A stretch of DNA of 64,000 nt from Prunella strophiata (lineage: Eukaryota; Chordata; Aves; Passeriformes; Prunellidae), in contig JAZBQD010000017.1 of the NCBI GenBank assembly GCA_036583965.1, positions 29,203,310 to 29,267,309 on the forward strand, in the 5' to 3' direction. How positions within the stretch are numbered: the stretch's first letter is position 1; each line of letters begins with the position of its first letter. This document shows positions 39,753 to 51,500 of this stretch, piece after piece. The position numbers were made by a program, and so were the translations under genes. Below the pieces are notes generated by a model. The model was not told the origin of the DNA, did not search any database, and was given only the letters and a program-made list of their open reading frames with translations.

Positions 39753-40016
39753 GGCTTTTGCTTGGTTGGTTTTTCCCTTTTTTTTTTTTTAATTCTGGGG
39801 TTTTCATAAAAGGGATTTATTTTGGCTTGCTCAGAAATGCTTCATGTGTTGAAAGGGCAGATGGCATTGACAGTACAGCCCACCCTGCAAAAACTACCCC
39901 ACAACAGAAAAATTCAACACCATTGCTCTCAATAACTACCATTTTGTTTCATCCTTGCACATCTGTCGGTGTCTCTCTGTAGCTTGAGATGGCCCCGATC
40001 TGTTTGAGAGTCTCTG

Positions 40017-40620
40017 TGTTGTGGCCCGAGGACCGAAGAAGGAGTCAGGAGCTTCTTGTGCAGTTTTCAAGGTTGTTTATTATTTCCTTATCTAACAAAT
40101 TTTTCCCTGCCCTGCCAAGGTCTGTTCAGCAGGTCAGTCCATGGCACACTGTCCACCTCTGGGGCAGTGTTGTCTTTTTATACTAAAAACTACCTGTACA
40201 TTATTTACAGTTATTTTCCAATACCTATCATCTATGTTACAGAGTCTAACTCTACTCTAAGCCAATCCAAAAGTGCCACCACCACCCAGAAGATGGAGGA
40301 TATGAAGAAGGAGAAAGAAGGGCAGAACACACCCAAATTCCTCCATCTTGATCCCTAAACCCTTATTCTAAAAAACCCTAAAATTCTACATTTTCGCCCT
40401 ATGAGAAACTTATTATTCTACTTAATTTGTATGGCTTGTAATTCTTCATATAAGGTTGGTAATTTTTTCCATGGCTCAGGATCAAAGGCACAGGGGTCTT
40501 GGGCTCTGTGCCAAGGTCTCTGAGCCCCCTGCCAGGGGCTTGAGCCATCCAGGACAGCCAGAGGAATGTCCTGCTTCTGACACACATCCCTTACCACAGC
40601 TCTGCTTTCCCTTAAATGTT
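40017..40620 (-). mobile_element. Solo LTR of songbird-type endogenous retrovirus, minus strand
   Basis: Read on the minus strand, there is a U3-like region (about 40620-40185), a TATA box AGTATAAAAAG near 40185-40175, and then a poly(A) signal AATAAA near 40078. A short R/U5 ends near 40017 (TGTTGTGGCCCGAG on +). The stretch around AGCCAATCCAAAAGTGCCAC on + is one I associate with zebra-finch-type LTRs. No internal retroviral genes adjoin. The outer boundary at about 40620 is uncertain. Confidence 0.68.
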
Positions 40621-41224
40621 CTTCACATCCCATCAGGGAATCCTCTCAGTCTGCTACTGGGAGCCTTGAAAATGAGCCCCAGTGCCCTTACAGGGGCTCC
40701 CAGGCTGCCCTCTGTGCACCCAGACCTGCCAGGCATGCAGCTTCTAGTCACACACAGCTGAGAATGGCTCTCCACACATTAATCTTTCACACGCCTCACA
40801 CATCAGACTGCGCTTTGTAAACCAAAGCTGTGCCTCCTGCTGCTGATCACCAAAGGATTTATCACTGCAGGCACCTCAGTGCAAGTGACAACACGAAGTG
40901 CTGAGCTATGCTGTGCTGGGGTCCCCAAGGCAGTGCCACCCATTTCCCTCCCAAGGTGGATCCCACAGGGCTGCCCTCGCGCTTATGGCAAAGCAGGAGG
41001 GAAGCCACTACTTCTGTGCTGTGGCACACTGTTGAGCAACATTAAACAGGCAAAGTTGGAGACTTCTGCCTAACAGGGCAGAAGGGAATGTTCACACTCC
41101 CAGAAGCATGTCTTTGTCAGAGCTGTGGACAACAAATCTCCAGTTGTAACTGCACCTCCAGCTGTGAAAATCCTCTCAACAGGCCTCTCTGTCTTTTCTC
41201 AGAGCTGCCTTGTGTTCCAGTTGT
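40621..41224. other. Spacer between two solo LTRs, no gene seen
   Basis: About 600 bases of GC-moderate sequence. No protein of a retrovirus and no other family is recognised, so the flanking LTRs (opposite orientation, different sequence) do not bound a provirus. Confidence 0.5.
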
Positions 41225-41717
41225 GAAAGAGAAAGACCAGGGACCTTACTCCACTCACAAGTTGTTGTATTGCACTAGTTTTTTAGTTGATAATTGTTTT
41301 TGCACTGGGTGTTTGGATCATTTGCACTATTATATAATCTGTATCCTGTCATATCACATGGTTTGTCCCATTCCTCCCCTTTCCCCCCCCCAGACCCTGG
41401 TGGACAGCGGTTAATCCTGGGTTCATCCCTGCCCTCGCCCCTTCCCCCTTGTATCCCACTGGCTGTGGTCCCCTTCCTCTGCCCCCCTTCCCCTGACCTT
41501 ACAACCCCCTGCACAGGTGAGCTTGTTCTCTTTTTCACCTGGGAAGCCCTGTGGATCATCTGGTGGCTGCTACCAAGGAAATAAAGTAGGACTTTGTTCC
41601 CGAGAGGAAAAGAGCGGCTTTGGTCTCTTACTTTTGTCTCCTGTGAGATTGACCAGGGCTAAGGTCCAGAGCTAGCCGGATCGGACTGGACCAGCCTCGC
41701 AGGTCAATCTCACAACA
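41225..41717 (+). mobile_element. Probable solo LTR of a second endogenous retrovirus family
   Basis: The stretch has an AT-rich TATA-like element (TATTATATAATC near 41330), a C-rich promoter-like region, and AATAAA at about 41580. A U5-like end follows with GGACCAGCCTCGCAGGTCA and TCTCACAACA. This order of TATA, poly(A) signal and terminal CA is LTR architecture, resembling ERVK-type avian LTRs. The 5' boundary and target duplication were not identified, so the family call is tentative. Confidence 0.55.
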
Positions 41718-43128
41718 AGGCACCTCCAGCAGGGATTTTGTGGAGGTACTAGGCTTTCAGTGCCACTACCAAAAGTCCTGACCAGTGATGTGTAGGGTGA
41801 GTTCATATGCAACCAAAATCTAAGAAGCTGTTTGCCCACTCCTAAGCCACTCATTGCTCTGGGCTGTTAGCTCCAGTCATGTTAGTCTCTTAAACATTCA
41901 TTCAAAACAAAAAGCTACCCACAATGCAAACCAACTTGTGTCAAACCAGTAAGCCAGACACTACACCACTCTCCAGTGCTGTCCCTGTGACTGCAGACTC
42001 AGCTTCCTCAGGGGACCACCCCATACTAACAACCTTTGCAGGTCAGCAAAAAAGCACTTAAGACTAAAAAGCGCTTTTTTGGGAACTCCTTCAGCCTCCA
42101 AAGACGGCAGCTTTTCAGGGCTTTTTTTTTTCTATTAGGAAAAGTTGAGCTCAAGTCTTCCTATCTACACAGATAGAATCAGCTCTCAGGGTAACAGGTG
42201 CCGGGGCTTCTGAGCATTTGGGACCTCATGTCTTCCTGGTGGTGAGTAATGCACCAACATGCAGTACTGGGTGCATATTTGCTGTGTGAATGGGACTCTG
42301 ACAGGTTCTGCATCACAGGTAGTCTTTGCCATAGACATCAGCAAACACAACACACTGCAGTGGAAATGTCAGAGGTCTGAAAAAGGCATAGGTAGTTAAA
42401 GTTTTGCCATATATAGTTCATCTTGAGACTAAGTACCATGCTTAAGGCCCATCTGTAGTGCTGGCATCCTTAGTTCTTCAAATTACAATGATGTTATGAA
42501 AAAACAGTGGTGCTTTCAGCAACAGATTGAACTTTTCACTGAGTTACACCTTAACCACTGTATCACACTGAAAATGTGTCCTCAGTACCCCTGTAGGTGG
42601 GGAGGACAACAGTATTATACTGAGTGGGAGAGACAGCTGAAGGAACTGGGCTACTCCATGGGCTACTCCTCATGGCAAGCCAAGCTTTTCATCAAATGTT
42701 GAGGGACAGGTAACACGTCCTTTGGGATGACCCTCTGTCATTTCCTGTCCCCCATCAGGAAAACAAAAGGAATTAATGCTCACAGGCCTATTTCTCAATC
42801 TGAAAACAGAAAAACAACTTCAGAAAGTTAGTCACCTGTACCATACACCATACTCAACACAGACCTGCAGAAATCACAGTCAGGCCACAAGTTTCACTTC
42901 AGGCCTGATAGGCAAGCTGAACATTTTGGAGAATCATAACAGAGGCAATAGCAGAATAGGGCACCTTTTGTTAATCAAGTCTGGAAGTACTCAAGCCACA
43001 GAGGCACTGAAGGGCAGATGACATTACAACTAGGGTGTAAATGCATGGCTACAGAAATTAACAACAATTTTCAACTGTGAGGTTTATCTATTTTTTAAAA
43101 AATGACACAGATATTTTCTTTTCTGTTT

Positions 43129-43199
43129 GTTTTTTTTTTTTTTTTTTTTTTTTGTTTGGTTTTTTTGGGGGTTTTTTGTTTGTTTTTTTTTTTTTTTTT
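43129..43199. repeat. T-rich low-complexity tract
   Basis: Long T runs are interrupted by single G and GG to GGGGG groups. On the minus strand it is an A-rich tract with C groups. No retroposon body is recognised next to it. Confidence 0.9.
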
Positions 43200-46100
43200 C
43201 TAAATTATGAAATCAATTATAAAGTTTTTGACTTCAGGAAGTAACCTGTGAAATGGTCAGTAAGAAATTGCAGAGACAACTTCAAACACAACAAAACCAC
43301 AGAATCCTTGCTGAATGTTGGCTGGAAGAGAACTTCGGAGCACACACAGTACAAGTTCCAACACACAGGAGAGGTAACTAAATGAGATTGTTCCAGTGCT
43401 AGAAGATCTCCCAGGGTGGGGACATGGGGCTCATCCCCACAGTAAACACACACGTTAAGAAAAGAGTCCCCTGACCTCCTGGAAATGTCCTGTGCTCCAA
43501 CTTGTGCCTGTTGCCTTTGAGGCTCTCCCTCTGCCCTTCTAAGAATCCACCTCCATGCCTCCCCTCCTTGGAGCAGATGGCAGCCAAAAGGTCTCTGATG
43601 CATCCTCATCCCCAGCATGAAACAAGGCACAAATCACTGCAAATTTAGGTGATAACAGACTGTTCATGATTGCACAAAGGTCAGATGGGCAAGGAGTTGC
43701 TGAGGATCTCGGCTAACCTAATTTCTCAATCAGCAATTTACAGTAATTTATTTAGATGACAATATAATCACTAATTAGGCAACTGGACAATTATCCCTGG
43801 TGTGAAGCACACCAGGATTAGTAAAACAAAGAAATGTCTCCTCCTGAAGACCTTACAGACTCAAGGAATTTATTGGCCAGAGGAGCATAGGACTCATGGG
43901 ATCCACAGGGAAAAGCACTTCAGGATTCAGTAAGATTTATGGCATGTGTTTATGGCAATTGATGGAACATGCAAGACATTACGTAATACTTAGGGAAGAG
44001 ACAAAAGGACAAAAGGAAAAGGAAAGACCAAGATGGCTCAGAAAGGAATAAACATGGGAAAGCAGAAGAAAATGTAGAGAAAAAGTGCTGGCTCTGTATA
44101 AACAAGTGTCTAGTGTGTGTATTTCTGTGTGTGAGTCCTTCACTTCATCACTGCTGAGTGCTCCCTCCTGTCTTTAAATCCTACTTCTTTTCAGTTCATC
44201 TCTACTCTTGATAGATGTGTGTATGAACAGCAGTGAACTTCAAGCTGGACTCACTGCTAAGAGAAGAGGTCTGGATACCAGCAACATAAGCTGGAAACCA
44301 GGGTTCCTGGGGTTCCCTTGTCTGAATGACAGCAGCAGAGCAGGCCACTGGGATCTAGGCCAGGTACTGGATAAACTGTCCGTGCAGACATGTGTGTGTT
44401 TGCTCCTTGAACAGTGGTGAGCTGGGGAACAGGATCAGGCTGTCTGTGCTGCTCAGCAGCCCATGGGCACCATCCTGCACCACCACCAGTCAGGGGCACG
44501 TGCCCAGGCTGTACTGCAGGCTGTCAGCAGCCCCTTCCTCCAGTGTGCCAAGCTCCCTCCACAGGATGGTCCTCCCTTTAGCATATACACCACTCCCCCT
44601 ACTTGTTACCATTTCCAGATTTGCTCTGGTCTCTCCCCTCATCCAGCTTAAGAATGATCCTAAAGTGCCTTGCCCTGGTATCACATCACTTCTCTGCCAA
44701 CAAAGGCTGAGATGGGGTGACTCAGACCACTGAAGTCTGAGCCCAGAGATCCAGCCCATCCTTCAACCCACTCATCTATTAGCTCAACATGTGGCTGCCA
44801 AGTACATCCTGCAGAAGGCCTTGCTCAAGTTGTCCAACATCCAGTGCTCTTCACTTCTCTACAGAGTCTGTGATCTCTTAAAAGAAATCAAGTACCAATG
44901 GGCCAGGCACAAACTGTCCTGAAAACTCCCTCTCAGTCATTTTCCCTCCATCTAGCTCTTGGCAGAGTCTCCCTCTATATTATCTGCCTGTGGACTGAAG
45001 AGAGGCTATTTTCCCAGGTTTTCCATACTTCTGTTAGATGGTGCAATGCCAGCCTCACAAACATCCCCTGATCACAGTCGCTCATAGTCAGGAGAGTGGG
45101 AAGCCTATAATGACATCAGCCAGCCCCTTCCCTGCCCCACTGACCAGTGGGATCACAGCTTCCTTCCCCTCCTTCTGCTGGTGAAGCACTCAGGACAACC
45201 TTGGTTTTCCAGAGGAAGCCCTCCATGGTAACTTGCAACTGTGGCTCCTCCTCTGCAACTGTGCAATTGTGGAACTAAATATTGTTTAGTTTGCAAATGC
45301 CTGATGTGAGGGATTCCAGAAACTGCCCTGACCCTTACAGAGAGAACCACGTAGAAACAGTGGCCTAACACACATGCCCTGCCTGCTGGAAAGGCTGGAG
45401 TTCACACTGTGGATTTTGTGCTGGCTTATGTAGAGGCAAGGAAAATGGAGGCTTCTTTTCCTAGAGAGCAGAAATGCATATATGTAGTACCTGAAATGCT
45501 AATAGATTAATATTTTTTTTCTTAAGCCTGAATTCATTTACAACAATGAAGCTCAAGCTTCACCACTGTGAATCCATGGGACCATAATGGACATCAGTTA
45601 CAAGCTTTGAGTTGTGCTGACTGGGGGTGATCTACTGAAATCTAGCAGAGCAAGCTGTAGCCCACAGTAACTGGTTGCACTGTCTGATCAGCAGTAAAGG
45701 TGCTGAGCAGAAATATTCAACGTGGCAAAACTTTATCCAAACAGAAAACATCCCTGCTCAGAAGGTATTTAAGGAGGAGTCTGTGCCTATGCACAGGGCA
45801 CTACAGGAATTCCAGGCTGATCCCACACTGGAGCAGAGACTACAGGTCACTTGGACAGAAGAAGCTGATATGCTCAGAATGGCAAAAAACATCCCCAGTA
45901 GCATTCCTGCTTCCCACGTCACTTGTCTCCTTGTCTGAGGGTTTGAAACACACTGAACATGATGAGAAGTGAGGTGGAACAACTAACTAGTGATATAAGA
46001 ATTTGTGTTCAGGCACTTGCTTTATGTTGATTTAAAATAAAATTATTATAACATAATCCCTCAGTTAAAGCCTGGTTGCCTGCAGCAGGAACTAATTCAT

Positions 46101-46485
46101 TCCTTCACTGCCTAAGATTTGCATTGCTAGAGCCCATAAGCTCATGAAGTATTATTTCATTTGCCTACATCCAAAGGGGAAGGGTGAAAAAGAACAGAAA
46201 TGTGGATTCTGAAGCTGAAAGCTTCACATTTCTTTCACATATCATGCAAACTCATGAGTCGACTAGAGAGAGAGATGCTGTCTCTTCTTCTTCCCCTCTT
46301 TCCTGGTCTTGAAGACCTAAGTAACAGCTTTCCCAAGCCATTTAATCCTAGATTCAATCTGGACATCTTTCAACTTCAGAGGAGAAGGGGGACACTGATC
46401 ATTTGACTAAATAATCTGAAAAGATGCAATCTTAATACACACGTAAAAGTTTAGATTCCACTATTTGATAAAATATATACTAGAA

Positions 46486-46556
46486 GAAAAACAAAACAAA
46501 ACAAAACAAAAAAAGAGAACAAAAAAAAAAAAAAACCACACAAAAAAAAAACCAAA
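46486..46556. repeat. A-rich (AAAAC)n tract
   Basis: AAAAC units pass into A runs with CC interruptions. It produces a Lys-rich shadow ORF that is not a gene. Confidence 0.9.
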
Positions 46557-48060
46557 CCCAGAAGGAATAAAAGACCTTGTAAATGTCATCCCACATTGTT
46601 TTAGGATTCTGCACACCAGAAGCTCTGCTCTATGCATTCCATCTCTTTAGTAGCACCCTCTGTCTCTGGCTCAAATGTCTTATAAACATACTCTGTATGA
46701 ATTTTAGGGAGGACTGCTTACGAATTAATGACATAAGTAAACAGAGAATATGTTGATAATGCCAACACGGCTGCTAGCCAGCAGGTAACCAAAAAAATAT
46801 TGAGAATTGTGAAAATGGTAGATGCACATTCACAAATACAAACTGTTTTAAATAACCATAATTGCCAGTAAAAAGTAATGTATTAGAAGTATTTAATGTT
46901 CAGTCTTCCAGCAGGTTACAGTAAAGGACATAAAGATCCAGTATTCTCTCCTTCAGGTAAAGAGAAATATGCTGCCAGTGTAGTGAAAATTTTAGTTGTT
47001 TTATAGCTGAAAAAATATTTCATTATGAGTAATCAAGATGGCCTATTATTAATGTATAAAAATTAAAGGCCTACATTTTGAGATCTGCATTATCTGTAAC
47101 ATGAGACAAAAAGTGCATCAGTGATTTTAACTGTGCTCTCAGCTATATCGGTCTTGAAAGCGTTACTTTTCCATATTTGTAACAAAAGTTTAAAGGTGTC
47201 TGTATGCTTCTCTTCTGATATACTGCAAATATATTTAGACTAACTCATATTAGCCAGTAAGATGGACAAAACATGGACAGAACTAAGAGGCAAAAAGACC
47301 CCACATGAATACTGATCGTCAGTATAGTCGTTAACATGTATCTTCTTGACAGAGCAAGGAAAACAACATTGTTAGGAATTAATTACAGCACATTCAAGTG
47401 AGATGGCTAGAGAGGTCACTGGTGATGCAAACTGCAAACACACCTTTTACACTTTTTATTCTGCTGGTAACTTAGTCCATTAAACTGTTTTCCTGTTCAC
47501 TGCTCACAACTCTCTACCCATGTGTGGAAAACATGATCAAATGTTCAGCATAGCTGCACCGACCTGATTTATCATTTATACATTGATAAGAAACAACACT
47601 TTAGCCATGAATGGACTCCATAAAAGATTCATTACTTTGTTAGACAAGTGTTTCTTATTCAGGGTCTGAAGTGCAGATCGAAATCCATTATAAATAATGA
47701 TGGCACTCACAAAAAAAAATGCTGCTTTTAAACAGAAATGCTTGCTGCCTATGCAAAACAAACAAAATCTCTTACCTGGGATGTTTGTACAATAAAAATT
47801 TCAGTGCATCCACTAAAAAGAAAACAAACACAAAAATCCCCTGAAGCTAATGTATTCAGGATCTTGTGAACAGCACCTAGAAATCCTGCACATTTTTAGG
47901 ATTCTGTAGTCTAAGAAAGTAAAAAAATTGTATGCACACAGGATTTTTTCTGTGCCCACGAGGCACTGGTCTGTATTTATATAACATGTATATTTTTAAA
48001 TTCAAAACATGTAATATCACCATTCTGTTATTTGGGAAGTGCTATAATGACAGCTATAGA

Positions 48061-48275
48061 ACAAAAGGTATCCATGAAAAGACAGTTTATTTCAATTCAA
48101 CATTTTTAAAGCAAACTAAGTTTTAACACAAGACAGATCTTGACTAAAATAAACAACTCATTTAACAATTTACTCTTCAAAATCTCCACAACAATTTAAA
48201 GCCGGTATTTTCCTTCTTGCATTCCAGTGGCACAGTGGACATTGCAATGCAGAACCACATCCCACATGCCTATTT
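48061..48275 (-). other. PIGG: Proximal 3' UTR of PIGG with poly(A) signal
   Basis: Downstream of the PIGG stop on the minus strand, an AATAAA signal occurs at 48091-48086 (TTTATT on +), about 185 bases after the stop. Cleavage would fall near 48060-48075. A further AATAAA at 47460-47455 could give a longer transcript. The assignment is from signal position only. Confidence 0.55.
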
Positions 48276-48501
48276 TCAGTCTTGCACTCTGTAAGAGTGG
48301 TTCTGATCCATTGCTGTGAAGAACAGGCAGACAGCAGCTGTGATGAACACATGCACCCCCTCGTACAGGAGCTTTGGTGAGAAGACACTCCATATGAACA
48401 GGTGGTAGCGCAGACCTGTCACCAAAACAACGTAGATGGCAACTGGAATTGAGCGCATAAGAGCGTAGCAGAAACAGCCATGACCCACTGCTGCAGAATT
48501 C
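48276..48501 (-). CDS. PIGG: PIGG terminal coding exon (GPI ethanolamine phosphate transferase 2, C-terminus)
   Basis: The minus strand encodes 74 residues ending at TGA (48278-48276). They include CFCYALMRSIPV, then LRYHLFIWSVFSPKLLYEG and ITAAVCLFFTAMDQ, which I recognise as the C-terminus of PIGG. PIGG is a multi-pass ER membrane enzyme that, with PIGF, adds ethanolamine phosphate to the second mannose of the GPI anchor. The exon starts after a good acceptor (TTTTTGTTCCCAG) at 48502, in phase 2, with one base completing a codon begun in the previous exon. Two hydrophobic helices flank the conserved FSPK segment. Upstream exons, including the catalytic alkaline-phosphatase-like domain, were not found to 64000 and presumably lie beyond. 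The convergent arrangement with TMEM271 matches human 4p16.3. Confidence 0.93.
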
Positions 48502-48521
48502 CTGGGAACAAAAACAGAGGA
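48502..48521 (-). promoter_or_regulatory. PIGG: Splice acceptor of the PIGG last exon
   Basis: On the minus strand a pyrimidine-rich stretch (CTCCTCTGTTTTTGTTCCC) is followed by AG at the intron-exon junction. It sets the 5' limit of the exon and excludes the extra upstream codons that an ATG-based ORF call would add. Confidence 0.85.
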
Positions 48522-51500
48522 GCTCATTCTCAGGCAAACTCAGAAAAGACACTGCAGTTCCTCCCCTCTTTAGCATTTCACAACACAAGGAGTATTGAGA
48601 GATCTCCACATTGTGTTAGAAAACCGATTATTAACACAATTATGAATCACTAAAATTTGTTCTTGTCACCTCTAAGTATCCTATAATGTGTATGTCAGGT
48701 GTAAGCATAGCAACTGCCATTACAATAAAGGTGCCCAGTAGCTCCCTTCACACTGAGATTGTTATGTGCTTTAATGTATTTTATTCTAATTGTCAAAGTT
48801 TCCATTAAGCAGTTTCAAGACCGCGTTGTCTCCTGTTGGCCTTACAGTGCCGTTCCACAGAACCTGAACGGTAGGAGGAAGAGAGGACGACAGTACTCCT
48901 CACAAAGCTTCCTAACCTGTTCAACAGACAACCAGATGGAGCCTGCACCCCCCTTGTAAAGGGCATAAAACTTGTCAGAGTGCACGGCTGCCCATAGCCA
49001 GCAGCACTGTACAAAACAACATAAAAACTGTGTTATTGGAAAACTTCACAAAGCTAACTAACATAACATTCTCCAAAGAATACCACATTCTTAGGCTCAC
49101 AAGAGTGATACATTGCATTCCTATCACAGCTGCTTAGCTCAGCTGGGTCCACTACATGCCAAGAAATGTCTGCCCCATGTAACCTACATGGTCCATATGC
49201 ACCACATTGATGTATTTTGGTGGGTGACAAGAGTCAGAGGAAAATAGAAGTGAAAAGGTTTTCTACACTTTGATTGTGCTCCCTCTCCTGAGGCACCAAC
49301 TCAAAGCAATGCTGGGTTGGCCACTGTCCAATTTCCCGAAAATACATCTGCAGAGATTAATTCACACTAAATTCAGATGTTTACCCCTTTAGACAAAAGA
49401 AAGGAAAAAACTATTTCACTGGAATAATAAGCGAACATTTTCCTCTCCCCATCAAAATATTTTACATAAGCAGTTCCCAAAAGAACACACTAGCAAAGAG
49501 TGGAAATGTTCTACAGCAATATCCTGATCTGAGAATCTCTTCTGCTCCTCCCAGTTTTTAATTCTAATCTTGTTCCAAATAATAAAAATTTAACATGGCT
49601 AGCATTTCTGCAAGATGTTAATTAGTCACTTATGACTAAGTAAGCTAAAGAATGCAGTATTTTACATAAACCATTAAACTTCTTATTCTTTAAATAAAAA
49701 TAACTTGGATACAGCCCTGTTTTCCAGTGAAGTCAAGATCGAAATTCCCAAGGCTTTCAGTAGAAGGAAGCACAGGTCATGAAAGCAGAGTTTTAAAATC
49801 AAGAACAGCAGGCATGAATGACTTAAAAACATACATTCAGTTCACAGAAAACTATTTCCCTTGCTGCTTAGCCAAGGAAACTGAGACTTGGGAGTTAACT
49901 AGACTGCTCCCGGCTTCTGCATAACTGTCTTAGGTCTTCAGTGAGCTTGTGTAAATAACCAGCTTTATGTTTGATAACTGATTTTGTTGACAAGGATTAA
50001 ACTAAGTGCAGTCCACTCAGCTGTTTTCATGCTGATATGAGTTAAAACAGTATTTGTAGTAAAAATAGTATTTGTAATAATCAGATGACCACCAAATAAA
50101 CAGAGTAAATGGCTTTTCAATCAGACAAACAGGCATTTTAAAAAACATTTTCTAGAGTTAAAATATGCACTTGACAGACCATATAGATGAATGCTCAGGT
50201 CAATGATACAATTCTTTCTGTATTCTGTTATCATAAAAATAGCTAATTGCTTTCTACTTAAAAGGATACCTCTACTTACAAAAGCTCTCAGCATTCACTT
50301 CACCTCTCAAGACAATACACATACCTTCAGAAGGAAAACTTGGACAGTTTCACTGTACAATGCATTGGTGCAATTTAGAGAAGCCAGCAAAAGCACACTG
50401 TATCCACAAAGTTAAACTGTTAGTGGGATTCAACAGCAGAATAACTGGGTTTATCTCAGAGCTGGTGAAAGCGTTCACACATGAATCGTTGTGGACAGAG
50501 CACTGGAATGACGGAGCACAAGCAGTTAGACCTGCTTGGCCTGATCCTAAGGCAGCAACTTAGCTCTTCAAGCACATCATCATTCTTTCCTCTTACTTTG
50601 GCCAGGGACAAAATTTGAACAGCTAATGGTAATGCCTTTTGTGTGCTCCTTCTTCTCATTCTACAGACACCATGCACACAGCATCTCCAGGCCACAAGGA
50701 AGGCAGCGTCCAGGGATCAGGCAGCTACTGATAACACAACCACAACAATCCAGCTAGTTCTGCTGGTTTCTGAGTTATGAATTCACCAGAAGAAAAGAGA
50801 AAGCTGGCTGTGGGATGCCACTCATGTATCCTCATGTTTATGATCTGGACCAGACAGTAACGAATAACCTTGCAAATCCTCAGTGCTGTCTCAATTAAAA
50901 CAATGGAAGACTACAGGACACATCTAAAGTATCAATGTGTAACTAATCCATACTGAATTGTCTCTTCAGCAATTAATACCTTTCATTATTTAAAGGAGAA
51001 GAGCACAGACAGACATAAACTACCTCCATGTTCTGACAAAAGCAGCCCACTATTAAGGCCTCTGCACAATGCAGGAGTAACAGACAGGAATACTCAGCTT
51101 CTAATAATCAGCTCATCTAGGAAGTTAGCTTATGGGGACTTGAAAGAGAGATCCATATATGCTACAGATGACAAAGCATATCCAAACTTCATGTGAAATC
51201 CAGGAAAAAACAATGTTTTTGAAGAGTTCTGAAGCAAACACTACAGATTAAAATCACAAAACATGCTGTAATTAGAATGCAAACATTAAGTATGGTCCAG
51301 AAAACATACTGGCTTTCAGCAAAAATTTATTCTTTTCATGGAAAATATTTAATACATAGTAAAATATGCCCAAGAAACTGTTATATTAATAGGTTTACCA
51401 CTTCTTTGGACATGCTAAACCCTAACAGCAGATGTTTCATCAACAAATTTTTCACCTCTCAATCCATCTCTAAGATGCCGCTGAGTAATACAAGGATTGC

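Larger units (their letters stand above)
41718..48060. other. Intergenic DNA with poly(T) and A-rich tracts, no gene seen
   Basis: T-rich runs occupy 43129-43199, and A-rich (AAAAC)n-like DNA lies at about 46486-46556. Short frames on both strands carry no recognised domains. The part nearest 48060 may include the distal 3' UTR of PIGG if a signal at 47455-47460 (TTTATT on +) is used. Confidence 0.5.

Noticed and set aside
40017..41717. One provirus bounded by two LTRs
   Set aside because: The two LTR-like sequences are in opposite orientation, differ in sequence, and the 600 bases between them encode no retroviral protein.
48840..49013. Minus-strand frame with AG at 49007 and GT at 48916, encoding 30 codons in phase 0 (includes YKGGAGSIWLSVEQ)
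   Set aside because: The reading is not recognisable as PIGG, its end phase does not match the phase-2 start of the last exon, and the donor GTTAGG is weak. It is kept only as a possible chance or alternative exon.
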